A DNA stretch of 64,000 nucleotides from Phyllobacterium sp. T1293 (GCF_020731415.2 NZ_CP088275.1:372001-436000), one strand, 5' to 3'. Shown: positions 24,789-35,825, counted from the stretch's first letter. Numbers and translations: made by a program. Notes: generated by a model not told the origin, from the sequence alone.

Positions 24789-25901
24789 CTATTGATGATC
24801 GCGGCGACGCTGCGATGCGGGCACCGTTGGCAATGCGGGTTTGACGGGAGCAATCTGTGCCTCGCGTTTTCGCTCGATCTCTACGCCAACACCGCCGGGT
24901 CCAAGTTCAAGCTTTTCAGCGCGAACGATCACACGCATCACACGCGGATTTTCCAGAATGAATGCTGCCACACGCTCCGCGAGTGTTTCCGATAGCTCAA
25001 TATGCCCGCGCGCAACAATCGTGCGAATACCATCCAGGATAAGATCGTAGGAAACGATGTGGCGCATATCTTCAGGATTGCGTGTCACCCGCAAGACTTC
25101 GGCCGTCACATCGAACCGCACCTTCTGAGCGATGCCATGCTCGAAACTGTAAGCACCGATATGAACGGGCAATACGAAATCGCGAACAAAAATCTTGTCG
25201 GTGCCAAGTCCTTCTTCCGCCGGATCGGGAAAATAGCCCCGCGCCGCCAGCAGCTGATAATCAACACCGGGAGCAAGACTGGTCTGGCGTTCTTCCGGAA
25301 TGAGTTCGCGTATTCTGATTGCTGCCTGCGCACTGATTGCGCCTGAGTTCGCCGGGTCAAGAAGCGCTTCGCGAAAACCCAGTATATCGAGTTGAAAACT
25401 CAATAACCTCGGAATGTCAGGCGTTTCCAGCGCACCGGCCACGCCAACTGGCATTGAAAGTGCATGGGACTGGCGCACAAAGGCGTCGATGCTTGAAAGA
25501 GACAGATGGTTGAGCAGTCGCGATCCATTGCCAGTGTCGAGCATAACAGCATGGAAACCCTGCGCCACCAGCCCTGAAACATCGGGCAGATCATCAGTGA
25601 TATCCGCATGAACAACGGCGATCCACTTGGTTTTGCCAAAATCAGGCAGTGAGCCGGGAGGTGCCGAAACGTCTATGGGAAGCTTGATAAAATCGATATC
25701 AAGCGCCCGCAGTTCGGCCGCATGCGCTGTGAGCGCTGCCCATGCCAGTGTTGTACACAGAAGAGCCTTGTCTCCAATCGCATCTGCATAGAGTCGCAAT
25801 GCCTCCGGATCAGATACCGGCACATCAATCACGTCAGCGCCGCATTGAAGGACAATCTCCGTCTCTTCAAGGCTATGAACGGTCGCGAGCATCTTGGTCA
25901 T
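24789..25901 (-). CDS. MfnB-like (DUF556) domain fused to dihydroneopterin aldolase (FolB)
   Basis: The 370-aa protein has two parts. Residues about 1-205 resemble MfnB, (5-formylfuran-3-yl)methyl phosphate synthase of methanofuran synthesis: MLATVHSLEETEIVLQCGAD, VIDVPVSD, FIKLPIDV, AVMLDTGNGSRLL, and GVAGALETPDIPRLLSFQLD ending ILGFREALL. Residues about 240-345 are FolB-like: KIFVRDFVLPVHIGAYSFEH, VSYDLILDGIRTIVARGHIE, LSETLAERVAAFIL. In the MfnB part the usual DVKNP and DTxxKDG lysine-bearing motifs appear to be replaced (DVPVSDP, DTGNGSR), so activity may be lost or changed. ATG 25901 has GGAGG nine bases upstream; TTG 25907 is less likely. Its place beside fae suggests methanofuran/methanopterin synthesis, by inference. 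Confidence 0.75.
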   Translation of the reverse strand: MTKMLATVHSLEETEIVLQCGADVIDVPVSDPEALRLYADAIGDKALLCTTLAWAALTAHAAELRALDIDFIKLPIDVSAPPGSLPDFGKTKWIAVVHADITDDLPDVSGLVAQGFHAVMLDTGNGSRLLNHLSLSSIDAFVRQSHALSMPVGVAGALETPDIPRLLSFQLDILGFREALLDPANSGAISAQAAIRIRELIPEERQTSLAPGVDYQLLAARGYFPDPAEEGLGTDKIFVRDFVLPVHIGAYSFEHGIAQKVRFDVTAEVLRVTRNPEDMRHIVSYDLILDGIRTIVARGHIELSETLAERVAAFILENPRVMRVIVRAEKLELGPGGVGVEIERKREAQIAPVKPALPTVPASQRRRDHQ

Positions 25902-25936
25902 GGGCAAAAACCTCCGGATGCACCATGAACTACATA

Positions 25937-25983
25937 GATCGGCGCATTGTTGCGCCGATCATGACGCCATGAAATGGCGTCAT
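25937..25983. repeat. two adjacent perfect hairpins between tdh and the mfnB-folB-like gene
   Basis: GATCGGCGCA (25937-25946) pairs with TGCGCCGATC (25951-25960) around TTGT. Immediately next, ATGACGCCAT (25961-25970) pairs with ATGGCGTCAT (25974-25983) around GAA. They lie after the tdh stop and before the next minus-strand gene. Neither has a T tract, so they resemble repeat-element or RNA-stability hairpins more than an intrinsic terminator. Confidence 0.6.
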
Positions 25984-26003
25984 TGCGAAACACGGCGCTT
26001 ATT

Positions 26004-27041
26004 TCAGTGCCAGCTCAGGACAACCTTGCCTGAATTTCCCGAGCGCATGGCATCGAACCCGGACTGAAAATCATCAATCGGCAGGCGGTGGGTAATGATC
26101 TCGCTGAGATCGAGCCCACCTTGCACAAAAGCAATCATCTTGTACCAGGTTTCGAACATCTCACGTCCGTAGATACCCTTCAGATTGAGCATCTTGAAGA
26201 TGACCTTGTTCCAGTCAATCTCAAAGCCGGTCGGTGCGATACCAAGGATGGCAATCTTGCCACCATTGTTCATCTTGTCGATCATATCGCGGAACGCCGG
26301 AGCAGCACCGGACATCTCGAGCCCCACATCAAAACCTTCCGTCATGCCGATCTGGCGCATCACATCCGTCAGGTTCTGCGATGAGGCATCAACGACGTGG
26401 TCGATACCAAGCTTCTTGGCGAGTGCAAGACGAACGGGGTTGATATCGGTTATAACAACCTTGCGCGCGCCGGAGCGCTTGGCAACCAGCGCGCCCATGA
26501 TGCCGATAGGTCCAGCACCGGTGACAAGAACATCCTCGCCAACCAGATCAAAACTGAGCGCGGTATGGACAGCATTGCCAAACGGATCGAAAATCGCAGC
26601 GATCTCGTCGGAAATATCATCCGGAATAGGCACGACATTGTATTCGGGAATACAGACATATTCGCCGAATGAACCCGGCCGGTGTACGCCAACGCCAAGC
26701 GTGTTGCGGCAAAGATGTCCCCTGCCCGCCCGGCAATTGCGGCACGTACCACAGACAATATGGCCTTCACCGGAAACCCGCTGTCCAACCTTGTATTTCG
26801 TAACGGCTGAGCCAATATCGGCAATCTCACCGCAAAATTCATGCCCGACAACCATGGGAACGGGTATCGTCGCCTGCGCCCACTGATCCCAATTGTAGAT
26901 GTGAACGTCTGTACCGCAGATCGCGGATTTCTTCACGCGGATCAGCACGTCATTGGGACCCGGCTCCGGCACAGGAACGTGTTCCATCCAGATGCCAGGT
27001 TCGGCTTTTGCCTTTACCAGTGCCTTCATCATATTCGACAT
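26004..27041 (-). CDS. tdh: L-threonine 3-dehydrogenase
   Basis: The 345-aa zinc-dependent medium-chain dehydrogenase oxidises L-threonine to 2-amino-3-oxobutanoate with NAD+. Visible are the catalytic-zinc Cys in [16 protein letters not shown], the [10 protein letters not shown] segment, four structural-zinc cysteines in [15 protein letters not shown], the NAD-binding glycine motif [15 protein letters not shown], and the [20 protein letters not shown] segment typical of Tdh. Length agrees with E. coli Tdh. It lies nine bases downstream of kbl, which encodes the enzyme that cleaves its unstable product to glycine and acetyl-CoA, so the pair is a kbl-tdh operon on the minus strand. Confidence 0.95.
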   Translation of the reverse strand: MSNMMKALVKAKAEPGIWMEHVPVPEPGPNDVLIRVKKSAICGTDVHIYNWDQWAQATIPVPMVVGHEFCGEIADIGSAVTKYKVGQRVSGEGHIVCGTCRNCRAGRGHLCRNTLGVGVHRPGSFGEYVCIPEYNVVPIPDDISDEIAAIFDPFGNAVHTALSFDLVGEDVLVTGAGPIGIMGALVAKRSGARKVVITDINPVRLALAKKLGIDHVVDASSQNLTDVMRQIGMTEGFDVGLEMSGAAPAFRDMIDKMNNGGKIAILGIAPTGFEIDWNKVIFKMLNLKGIYGREMFETWYKMIAFVQGGLDLSEIITHRLPIDDFQSGFDAMRSGNSGKVVLSWH

Positions 27042-27050
27042 GGTTTTTTC

Positions 27051-28241
27051 CTATTTGATGATGCCGAGATCACGCCCGACTTCCGCAAAGACGTCTATAG
27101 CGCGGGCGACATCTTCAGTTGTATGGGCAGCAGACATTTGCGTGCGGATACGCGCCTGACCTTTCGGCACGACCGGGAAGGCAAAACCGACAACATAGAC
27201 GCCTTTATCAAGCATGCGCGATGCCATTTCCTGTGCCAGCGATGCATCGCCAAGCATCACGGGAATGATCGGATGATCAGCACCGGCAAGCGTAAAGCCA
27301 AGCTTGGTCATATCCTTGCGGAAATGTGCGGCATTGGCGCTGAGACGCGCGCGCAGCTCGGCACCCTGATCGATCAGATCGAATACTTTCAGTGATGCGG
27401 CAGCAATAACCGGTGCAAGCGTATTGGAGAAGAGATAGGGACGCGAGCGCTGACGCAGCCAATCCACCACCTCTGCCTTACCCGACGTATAACCACCAGA
27501 AGCGCCGCCCAAAGCCTTGCCCAGCGTGCCCGTGATAATATCGACCCGACCTTCCACGCCGCAATATTCAGCCGAACCACGGCCATTCTTACCGACGAAG
27601 CCAACCGCATGGCTATCATCGACCATGACCATCGCGCCGTATTTTTCAGCGAGATCGCAAACGCCCTGAAGATTGGCGATAATGCCATCCATGGAGAATA
27701 CGCCATCCGTGGCAATCAGCTTGAACCGGCTGCCTTCGGCTTTCTTCAATTCTTCTTCGAGTGCCGCCATATCATTATTGGCGTAGCGGAAACGCTTCGC
27801 CTTTGACAGGCGGACACCATCAATAATGGAGGCATGGTTGAGCGCATCGGAAATGATCGCATCTTCTTCGCCCAGCAGCGTTTCAAACAGACCGCCATTG
27901 GCATCGAAACAGCTGGAATAAAGGATCGTGTCTTCAAGACCGAGAAAGCTGGAGATGCGCGACTCAAGCTGCTTGTGCTCTTCCTGTGTGCCGCAGATGA
28001 AACGAACCGAAGCCATGCCATAACCATAACGGTCGAGCGCTGCCTTTCCGGCCTCTGCCAGTTCTTCATTGTTGGCAAGGCCAAGATAATTGTTGGCACA
28101 GAAATTCAGAACCTTCGCACCACTGGAAACCTGAATTTGCCCCGCCTGCTTGGAGGTGATGACGCGCTCGGACTTGTAAAGTCCCGATTCCTTCAAGCCC
28201 TTCAGCTCGGTCGTAAGGTGATCAATGAATTGCTGTGTCAT
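27051..28241 (-). CDS. kbl: glycine C-acetyltransferase (2-amino-3-ketobutyrate CoA ligase)
   Basis: The 396-aa PLP-dependent alpha-oxoamine synthase converts 2-amino-3-oxobutanoate plus CoA into glycine and acetyl-CoA. Evidence: [19 protein letters not shown] near the N-terminus, the [20 protein letters not shown] block (Asp and His contacting PLP) and the PLP lysine motif [20 protein letters not shown]. Length matches the E. coli enzyme. It precedes tdh on the minus strand with a nine-base gap. The ROK gene lies upstream on the same strand, separated by 83 bases, so kbl may have its own promoter. Confidence 0.95.
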   Translation of the reverse strand: MTQQFIDHLTTELKGLKESGLYKSERVITSKQAGQIQVSSGAKVLNFCANNYLGLANNEELAEAGKAALDRYGYGMASVRFICGTQEEHKQLESRISSFLGLEDTILYSSCFDANGGLFETLLGEEDAIISDALNHASIIDGVRLSKAKRFRYANNDMAALEEELKKAEGSRFKLIATDGVFSMDGIIANLQGVCDLAEKYGAMVMVDDSHAVGFVGKNGRGSAEYCGVEGRVDIITGTLGKALGGASGGYTSGKAEVVDWLRQRSRPYLFSNTLAPVIAAASLKVFDLIDQGAELRARLSANAAHFRKDMTKLGFTLAGADHPIIPVMLGDASLAQEMASRMLDKGVYVVGFAFPVVPKGQARIRTQMSAAHTTEDVARAIDVFAEVGRDLGIIK

Positions 28242-28324
28242 GATCCGTATGGTGTCCTGCTTGGTTCTTCCGGCAACGGGCCGTGGCGATTGTGCGTATT
28301 CGGATATTCGCAGGCAGTGTCATC

Positions 28325-29503
28325 TCACGATCGGATGAATGTCTCAAGCCCCAGATTGAACAGCGGACGAACAGCACCAAGAATAGCAAAATCCTCGCTC
28401 GATTTGTCAGCGACCAGAACGGGCAGTTCGAGTGTTCCGATCAGCCCTTCCGCCTGAAAGGCGCTCTCAAACGCTTTCCAAACATCGGCGTTGGCAATGA
28501 AAGGACCGGTCACGATAACCCGTTTTGGAAAAAGCAGGCGGCAAACATTGGCGAGGGATCGCGCCATCAGTTGTAAGCCCGTCTGAATATCTGCGAGTTC
28601 GAGCAATGGCAGGCCGGACATCTGCCCCGCCAGCACTTCTTCATCCTCCGAAAGATCCGGCCAGATTTCACGCATCTGTGGCAGCAGGGCCCATAAGGCC
28701 GCTGCAGTCTCCAGACAACCATGATTGCCACAACCGCAAGGACGGTCTTCCAGCAGATTAAAGCGCCAATGGCCAATTTCGCCAAACGGGCCGCCGGCAC
28801 GGATGAACGGATCGCCATTGACGCTATAGGCCAGACCAATGCCCCAACCCCAATGCAGCAGCAATGTATTGTCCGTGCCATAAACCGGGTCCTGCAATAC
28901 GCGCGCATTGAGTTCCGCATCGAGGTGACGGCAGACGAGAACCACAGGTGTCACAGGGGCGAGCGCCGCAGCAATGTCAAAATCACGGAGATCAGGCCAG
29001 CGTGATGTCAGCAGCCAAATCTTGGCTTTCACATCAACAACACCTGATACGGACACGGATGTGCCGATGTGCTGCATCCCCGATGGGCATTTGCTTGCCA
29101 ATAACTGGACCAGTTCCTGCATTGCGGCTGTCATCCGGTCGCGGTCCACACTGGATGGAATATCAAGACTTTCGCGTGCGAGCGTCTGCCCGCCAAAATC
29201 AACAAGAGTGCCACGCAGTGATCGGCTCGATACGTGAATGACCGTTGCCCCAAAACGTTTGACGTTGAGACCGATCTGGATCGCGGGCCGCCCCCGCCCG
29301 CTTTTTTCACCGGCTTTTTCCACCAGCAAGCCGCGCGCAATCAGATCACTCACCACTTTCGATGTGGTGGTCGAAGTCATGTCGAGCGTTTCGGCAATAC
29401 CAGGCCGGGAGTGCTGGTTGCCATCTGAAATCAAAGCAATGACGCGGGCACAATCGCGCTGGTGGGCGTCGTCATAGTGCGTTTCGTCTATCGTTAAAAT
29501 CAT
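28325..29503 (-). CDS. ROK-family transcriptional regulator (NagC-like)
   Basis: The 392-aa protein has an N-terminal winged helix-turn-helix (about 18-75: QHSRPGIAETLDMTSTTTSK, then VVSDLIARGLLVEKAGEKSG) and a ROK sugar-kinase-like effector domain. The zinc site GEIGHWRFNLLEDRPCGCGN, continuing HGCLE, is intact. The kinase glycine loops are modified, as expected for a regulator. The gene is divergent from nagBA across 124 bases containing a near-perfect 28-bp palindrome, so it is most likely the local amino-sugar repressor, possibly sensing GlcNAc-6-phosphate as E. coli NagC does (family knowledge). Confidence 0.88.
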   Translation of the reverse strand: MILTIDETHYDDAHQRDCARVIALISDGNQHSRPGIAETLDMTSTTTSKVVSDLIARGLLVEKAGEKSGRGRPAIQIGLNVKRFGATVIHVSSRSLRGTLVDFGGQTLARESLDIPSSVDRDRMTAAMQELVQLLASKCPSGMQHIGTSVSVSGVVDVKAKIWLLTSRWPDLRDFDIAAALAPVTPVVLVCRHLDAELNARVLQDPVYGTDNTLLLHWGWGIGLAYSVNGDPFIRAGGPFGEIGHWRFNLLEDRPCGCGNHGCLETAAALWALLPQMREIWPDLSEDEEVLAGQMSGLPLLELADIQTGLQLMARSLANVCRLLFPKRVIVTGPFIANADVWKAFESAFQAEGLIGTLELPVLVADKSSEDFAILGAVRPLFNLGLETFIRS

Positions 29504-29521
29504 GCGGGAATGGCCTCGATC

Positions 29522-29549
29522 TTATTTTTGAACAATATTATTCTAAAAT
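29522..29549. promoter_or_regulatory. 28-bp palindrome, candidate ROK-repressor operator
   Basis: The half-site TATTTTTGAACAAT (29522-29535) is followed by ATTATTCTAAAATA (29536-29549); 24 of 28 positions are dyad-symmetric. The TATTTT and AAAATA outer arms resemble the known NagC-type operator composition. It lies 18 bases upstream of the ROK start codon and about 78 bases upstream of nagB, as an operator for both divergent units would. Confidence 0.7.
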
Positions 29550-29627
29550 ACCTTGCAGTGCCATGGATAGCTATGCTTACAATGGCCAGCACGGTGAGAA
29601 GCATATGCAAGAAGGTTGGTAAAGCCC

Positions 29628-30365
29628 ATGGTTGATACGCGTATTTTATCGGACAAACGGACACTCGGTGCGACAGGTGCCGAGTTGGGAGCGGCCGCGA
29701 TCCGGCAGGCAATCAAGCAGAAGGGCAAAGCTTCAATCATTGTTGCGACAGGCGCCAGCCAGTTCGAGCTATTGCAAAACCTCGTTGCGGCTGAGGATAT
29801 TGATTGGTCGCTCGTCACTGCATTCCATCTTGACGAATATGTCGGCATGGACATCACGCATCCCGCGAGTTTTCGCAAATATCTGCAGGAGCGATTTATT
29901 GCCCCCTTGGGCGGCAAGGTTACGTTTTATCCAGTGAATGCCGAGATTGATCCGCAGGCAGAGGCGCAGCGGTTGAGCAAAATCATTGCCGGGCACGATA
30001 TTGATGTGTGCTTCGCCGGTATCGGCGAGAACTGTCATCTGGCATTCAACGATCCGCCCGCAGATTTCGATACGGAGGAGCCCTATATCGTCGTCACGCT
30101 GGATGAAGCCTGCCGCAGGCAGCAAATGGGTGAAGGCTGGTTTCCGTCTCTGGAAGCAGTGCCACAGCAGGCAATCTCCATGAGCATCAGGCAAATTCTT
30201 AAAAGCCGCTTGATCATCCTTTCTGTACCTGATGAGCGCAAATCACAGGCCGTGAAGGACGCGCTTGAAGGCCCGGTTGATCCGCGTTTTCCGGCTTCAA
30301 TCATCCAGAGCCATTCGCAAACAATCCTTTTGCTTGATCCAGATTCAGCGTCGAGACTTGCATGA
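29628..30365 (+). CDS. nagB: glucosamine-6-phosphate deaminase family protein (NagB-like)
   Basis: The 245-aa protein is a NagB/SugarP isomerase-fold enzyme, expected to convert glucosamine-6-phosphate to fructose-6-phosphate and ammonia. Signals are [16 protein letters not shown] (phosphate loop), [12 protein letters not shown] and [20 protein letters not shown] with the catalytic His. The GIGENCH variant instead of GVGNDGH puts it in the divergent NagB-like clade, so a related amino-sugar phosphate could be the true substrate. The ATG at 29628 is preceded by GAAGG; TTG 29616 is an alternative. nagA overlaps its stop (ATGA), and the ROK regulator gene is divergent, consistent with an amino-sugar operon. 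Confidence 0.83.
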   Translation: MVDTRILSDKRTLGATGAELGAAAIRQAIKQKGKASIIVATGASQFELLQNLVAAEDIDWSLVTAFHLDEYVGMDITHPASFRKYLQERFIAPLGGKVTFYPVNAEIDPQAEAQRLSKIIAGHDIDVCFAGIGENCHLAFNDPPADFDTEEPYIVVTLDEACRRQQMGEGWFPSLEAVPQQAISMSIRQILKSRLIILSVPDERKSQAVKDALEGPVDPRFPASIIQSHSQTILLLDPDSASRLA

Positions 30366-31381
30366 TCACAGGCGGCCTTGTCGATATTCAGGTGAATGGT
30401 TTTGCCGGCGTGGATTTCAACTCCACCAAGCTGACATCTGGAGCACTCGACCATGCATTGGAGGCAATGCGGGCGACAGGTGTTACCACATGCCTGCCAA
30501 CGATTATTACTGCCTATCCTAATGAACTGGAGGCACGTTTTGCTGCGCTGGATCGGTGCGTGAATTCAAGCCAACTCGGGCCTTCAATGTGTCCGGGATA
30601 TCACCTCGAAGGTCCGTTCCTTAATCCCGCACAGGGTTTTTCCGGGTGTCACCCGGCTGGTGCCATGACAGCAGCGGACCCGGCGCTGGTTGCTCACCTT
30701 CAGAGCAAGATCGAAAGGCCGATCCTTCTCATCACCGTCGCACCTGAAATATCCGGCGGTCTCGACTTTATCAGGGCTATGACGGCGCAAAATATTCTGG
30801 TTGCGATTGGCCATTCATCGGCTGATTTCGCCATGGTTGAGGCGGCAGCAACAGCGGGTACAACCATGTCCACCCATCTCGGTAACGGCCTGCCACAGAC
30901 AATGGCAAAGCTCAACAATCCGCTTTTTGCACAACTGGCTGAAGACCGGCTTCTGGCCACTTTCATCGCCGATGGCATTCATCTTCCGCCCAAAGCGTTG
31001 AAGTCTCTGATGCGCGCCAAAAGTTTTGAACGCTGCGCTTTGGTGACTGATGCCGTTGCAGCCGCTGCAGTCCCGACCGGTACTTATGACTTTGCAGGCA
31101 TGCGCATTGAGCGCACCGAAGATGGCACTGTCCGTTTGCCCGGTACTGTGGGCCTCGCTGGTTCATCTCTCCGTCTGGATGACGCAGTTCGCAATCTCGT
31201 GCATTGGGGCATAGCAAGCTTCGAACAGGCGGTCGAAATGGCCTCGACGCGATTGCTGGATGCACTGGAGCCAGTGTTACGCGCCCGCAACATCACCCTC
31301 CCGCATACGGAGATTAAATGGTCCGAGACAATGATCGTTCGCAGCGTCCGTATCGGCGCAGAGGTCAAGCATTACAACTGA
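30362..31381 (+). CDS. nagA: N-acetylglucosamine-6-phosphate deacetylase (NagA), short N-terminus
   Basis: The 339-aa amidohydrolase removes acetate from GlcNAc-6-phosphate, feeding NagB. Present are [15 protein letters not shown], the metal-ligand glutamate in [13 protein letters not shown], the two metal histidines in [11 protein letters not shown] and MSTHLGNGL, the catalytic aspartate in [15 protein letters not shown] and [15 protein letters not shown]. Compared with E. coli NagA (about 382 aa) it lacks roughly 45 N-terminal residues, which normally supply the first strands of the beta-sandwich; an in-frame stop lies a few codons upstream, so this is not a mis-called start. The C-terminal strands remain ([17 protein letters not shown]). 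It overlaps nagB by four bases. Confidence 0.87.
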   Translation: MITGGLVDIQVNGFAGVDFNSTKLTSGALDHALEAMRATGVTTCLPTIITAYPNELEARFAALDRCVNSSQLGPSMCPGYHLEGPFLNPAQGFSGCHPAGAMTAADPALVAHLQSKIERPILLITVAPEISGGLDFIRAMTAQNILVAIGHSSADFAMVEAAATAGTTMSTHLGNGLPQTMAKLNNPLFAQLAEDRLLATFIADGIHLPPKALKSLMRAKSFERCALVTDAVAAAAVPTGTYDFAGMRIERTEDGTVRLPGTVGLAGSSLRLDDAVRNLVHWGIASFEQAVEMASTRLLDALEPVLRARNITLPHTEIKWSETMIVRSVRIGAEVKHYN

Positions 31382-31405
31382 AATATCCAAAAACAATAAA
31401 GGGGA

Positions 31406-32608
31406 ATGCAAATGGGAAATGACCAGTTTCGAATAAATCGCCGGGTGCTCCTTGGCGGTATGACCGCATCAGCCATGGCAACCACAATACCGGCATGGGC
31501 AAAGTCACCCGCCCTGCCCGCAGCACCTGTTGTGATTACCGTGATGGATGTGGGCGGCGCGCTCGCGCTGATGCAGCCGGCGTTTGAGGAATATGCGAAA
31601 ACCTATCCGGAACGGGCATCGCGGATCATCTTCACCAAAGCGCCGGTCACGGAACTTGCTGGCAAGCTCAAGGCGCAGCAGAGCGCGGGCCGCGTCGATA
31701 TTGATATTGTGCTTACGGGCAGCGATGGCCTGGCCGCTGGGCTTGCCAATGAAACATGGCTGAAAATCCTGCCGGATTTTGCCGACAAATTTCCTGGCAT
31801 CGAGGAAAACTACGAACCGGCAGCGCTCGCCCTGCATAAGGCGCAAGGGGATGGATTTGGCGTCGTCGTCAACTACTACCCCTCCGGTCCCCTGATCGAA
31901 TATGATCCCGAGCGCGTGAAAAAGGTGCCGACCAACGCGGAAGAGCTGCTTGCCTACGCCAGGGAAAATCCCGGACGTTTCATGTATGCCCGCCCGACCA
32001 ATTCCGGTCCGGGTCGCACGTTCATGATGGGCCTGCCCTATATTCTCGGCGATAAGGACCCGCAGGACCCGGTTAATGGCTGGGACAAGACATGGGCTTA
32101 TCTCGCCGATCTTGGCCAGTATATTGATTATTACCCTGCGGGCACTGGCGCCACGATGAAGGAATTCGGCGAAGGATCGCGTGATATCATCATCAGCACC
32201 ACCGGCTGGGATATCAATCCGCGTGCGCTTGGCATTGTACCTGAAACCGCCAAGATCGGAACCCTCAAAGGCTTCCATTGGGTTTCAGACGCCTTTTTCA
32301 TGTGCATGCCCAAGGGCATAGCTGATGACAAGGCAGCAGTTGTCCTTGACCTTATGGCCTTCCTGCTCACGCCAAAGGCGCAGGCTTATTCCTATGACGA
32401 AGGTTATCTCTATCCCGGGCCTGCCGTGAAAAACGTACCCCTGTCGATGGCCCCGCAACACAGTCAGGATGTCATCAAGCAGTTTGGCCGGGAAGAATAT
32501 GCCGGGCTGATCGCCAACAACCCCATCGAATTGCCGTTGAAACCAGACAAGATGGTCGTCGCGTTCCGCAAATGGGACGAACTGGTCGGATCAAAGAAAT
32601 CCAAGTAA
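31406..32608 (+). CDS. ABC transporter solute-binding protein, family 1 type, Tat-like signal
   Basis: The 400-aa periplasmic binding protein has a twin-arginine-like signal (INRRVLLGGMTASAMATTIP, cleaved near AWAKS), followed by PVVITVMDVGGALALMQPAF and the bi-lobed SBP_bac features VDIDIVLTGSDGLAAGL, FGVVVNYYPSGPLIEYDP, and ISTTGWDINPRA. It recalls binding proteins of the YnjB or spermidine/iron group; the ligand is unknown. AGGGGAA precedes the ATG. No permease or ATPase gene follows, since the next gene is convergent, so it is an orphan binding protein or works with a transporter encoded elsewhere. It follows nagA by 24 bases, which hints at amino-sugar related uptake. Confidence 0.8.
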   Translation: MQMGNDQFRINRRVLLGGMTASAMATTIPAWAKSPALPAAPVVITVMDVGGALALMQPAFEEYAKTYPERASRIIFTKAPVTELAGKLKAQQSAGRVDIDIVLTGSDGLAAGLANETWLKILPDFADKFPGIEENYEPAALALHKAQGDGFGVVVNYYPSGPLIEYDPERVKKVPTNAEELLAYARENPGRFMYARPTNSGPGRTFMMGLPYILGDKDPQDPVNGWDKTWAYLADLGQYIDYYPAGTGATMKEFGEGSRDIIISTTGWDINPRALGIVPETAKIGTLKGFHWVSDAFFMCMPKGIADDKAAVVLDLMAFLLTPKAQAYSYDEGYLYPGPAVKNVPLSMAPQHSQDVIKQFGREEYAGLIANNPIELPLKPDKMVVAFRKWDELVGSKKSK

Positions 32609-32615
32609 ACGCCAC

Positions 32616-32644
32616 GGGATCATGGCGGGCAACTGCCGTGATCC

Positions 32645-32645
<1 letters not shown>
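32616..32645. terminator. hairpin between convergent genes
   Basis: GGGATCA (32616-32622) pairs with TGATCCC (32639-32645), and inside it TGGC pairs with GCCG allowing one mismatch. The structure lies between the stop of the binding-protein gene and the convergent ABC ATPase gene, touching the latter's stop codon. No clear T tract is present on either strand, so it may act as a shared transcript end of the hairpin type only. Confidence 0.5.
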
Positions 32646-34495
<1,850 letters not shown>

Positions 34496-34535
34496 GAATA
34501 CAAATCCTTTCCGCTGGCAGATGACGACGCGCTGG

Positions 34536-35747
34536 TTAATCGGGCCAACGCATGAGACCGGCGATACGGCGGGCGTAGCGGTTTTCAACAGGGGTCGAGA
34601 TGATCTCGTTTGAAGCGCGCGCCTTGCCGAGTTCCTCGACCAGACGGCTTGCCACGATGGTTTCTTCGCCGGGGTGCAGATTGCACGGGTCCATGTAGAA
34701 ATAGCCATGCTCCACCTCGTGATCGCGCACGATCACCGGGCGCGATCCCTGCGCCAGTGCGTCGGCCAGATCCCAGGCACTGATATGCGCAGCCTGTGGC
34801 TCGATGATAACGCGGATGCGGTCGAGCGGATTGTGTGTGGGATCGGCCTCGATAATGGTGGTCACACCCGGCTTGCCCGCAAGCGTCTGCTGCCAGAGAT
34901 TGAGATAGCCGGTTTCCCGTTCGCGAATACCCGCATGGTCGCGTTTTTCCCATGCTTCCAGCGCAGCGATGGTTCCGAGAATGCTCTCCTTGCCCACCTT
35001 CATGCCGCGGCCAATGCCCATGTTCTGCAGGAAAGTATTGCGGACGAAATCCTTGGCACCGGCAACGATACCGCCTGTTGGGCCACCAAGAAATTTGTGC
35101 GAGGAATAAAGCGCAATATCCGCGCCCTGTTCCAGAAAGATTTTGAGATCATATTCGGAAGCCGCGTCAACGATAACAGGTACGCCGCGTGCGTGGCAGA
35201 CTTCCGCAAATTTCTTCAGGGCAACGAGGCCATACTGAACCGTATGATGCGAGACAACAAAGACAGCCGCCGCCGTCCGCTCATTGATCGCCCCATCAAG
35301 ATGGTAGGGGTAGCAGGACGTTGCCTGACCGACCAGAATCGCCTTGGCACCGGCAAGCCTGATGCCCTGATCAACCGGCGCGCCATAACTGACCACATGG
35401 CCCATCTGGATAATGACTTCGTCCTTCAACCCCGTCGTGTCAGGCAGGCGTTCAATGGCGGCAAGGTCATTGCCGGTCATGGCCGCCGCCACCGCAAGAC
35501 TGATGCCAGCGGAACAGGACGCGGTAACAAAGCCCGCCTCGCCGCCCGTCAGGCGGGCAATCACAGGGCTCGATCTTTTCTGCAGATCATTCACCTCGAC
35601 AAATTGCGGCAGGATCGCCGTCATGGCGGCAACAGCCTCTGGGACCACAATCGAAGCACCCAACGATGTCATCGTTCCGGAGACGTTGATAACGGGTCGC
35701 AACCCGAGCGTTTCACGGATATCGTCGGGGTTATGAGAGTCGGTCAT
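34536..35747 (-). CDS. SelA-like PLP-dependent enzyme (aminotransferase class V-like fold)
   Basis: The 403-aa fold-type I PLP enzyme resembles the SelA/D-glucosaminate-6-phosphate ammonia-lyase (DgaE) group: [20 protein letters not shown] near the N-terminus, [40 protein letters not shown] and the PLP-lysine block [20 protein letters not shown]. It is not selenocysteine synthase, as the N-terminal tRNA-binding region is absent. ATG 35747 has an excellent GAGGAGAA eight bases upstream. It is divergent from the IclR gene and followed by the dual ABC ATPase. In other genomes this family pairs with Atu3266-type amidohydrolases (EF0837/EF0838 in Enterococcus, as I recall); here that partner is at 37204-38415. 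Substrate unknown, probably an amino acid derivative. Confidence 0.82.
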   Translation of the reverse strand: MTDSHNPDDIRETLGLRPVINVSGTMTSLGASIVVPEAVAAMTAILPQFVEVNDLQKRSSPVIARLTGGEAGFVTASCSAGISLAVAAAMTGNDLAAIERLPDTTGLKDEVIIQMGHVVSYGAPVDQGIRLAGAKAILVGQATSCYPYHLDGAINERTAAAVFVVSHHTVQYGLVALKKFAEVCHARGVPVIVDAASEYDLKIFLEQGADIALYSSHKFLGGPTGGIVAGAKDFVRNTFLQNMGIGRGMKVGKESILGTIAALEAWEKRDHAGIRERETGYLNLWQQTLAGKPGVTTIIEADPTHNPLDRIRVIIEPQAAHISAWDLADALAQGSRPVIVRDHEVEHGYFYMDPCNLHPGEETIVASRLVEELGKARASNEIISTPVENRYARRIAGLMRWPD

Positions 35748-35805
35748 GCTGTTCTCCTCGAAATGTTGCCGCTTGCAACGCATTCCATTTGTCAGGCATA
35801 TATGC

Positions 35806-35825
35806 CACTATAATGTAATATACCG
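35806..35825. promoter_or_regulatory. candidate IclR-regulator operator (site 1)
   Basis: CACTATAATGTAATATACCG lies between the divergent PLP-enzyme and IclR genes, 59 bases from the former's ATG and 36 from the latter's start. It matches 15 of 20 bases with a palindromic site ahead of the dppA-like gene (41861-41880), the other promoter of the presumed regulon. Confidence 0.5.

Noticed and set aside
34496-34708. Upstream extension of the dual ABC ATPase frame
   Set aside because: The extra 71 residues lie inside the PLP-enzyme gene in another frame and lack transporter features; ATG 34495 has a proper ribosome-binding site.
34536-35747. Selenocysteine synthase (SelA)
   Set aside because: Similar fold, but the length is shorter and no selB, selD or tRNA-Sec gene is nearby; the neighbours indicate catabolism.
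34674-35813. 379-aa plus-strand frame opposite the SelA-like gene
   Set aside because: It is the antisense shadow of a clear PLP enzyme; the product has no family features.
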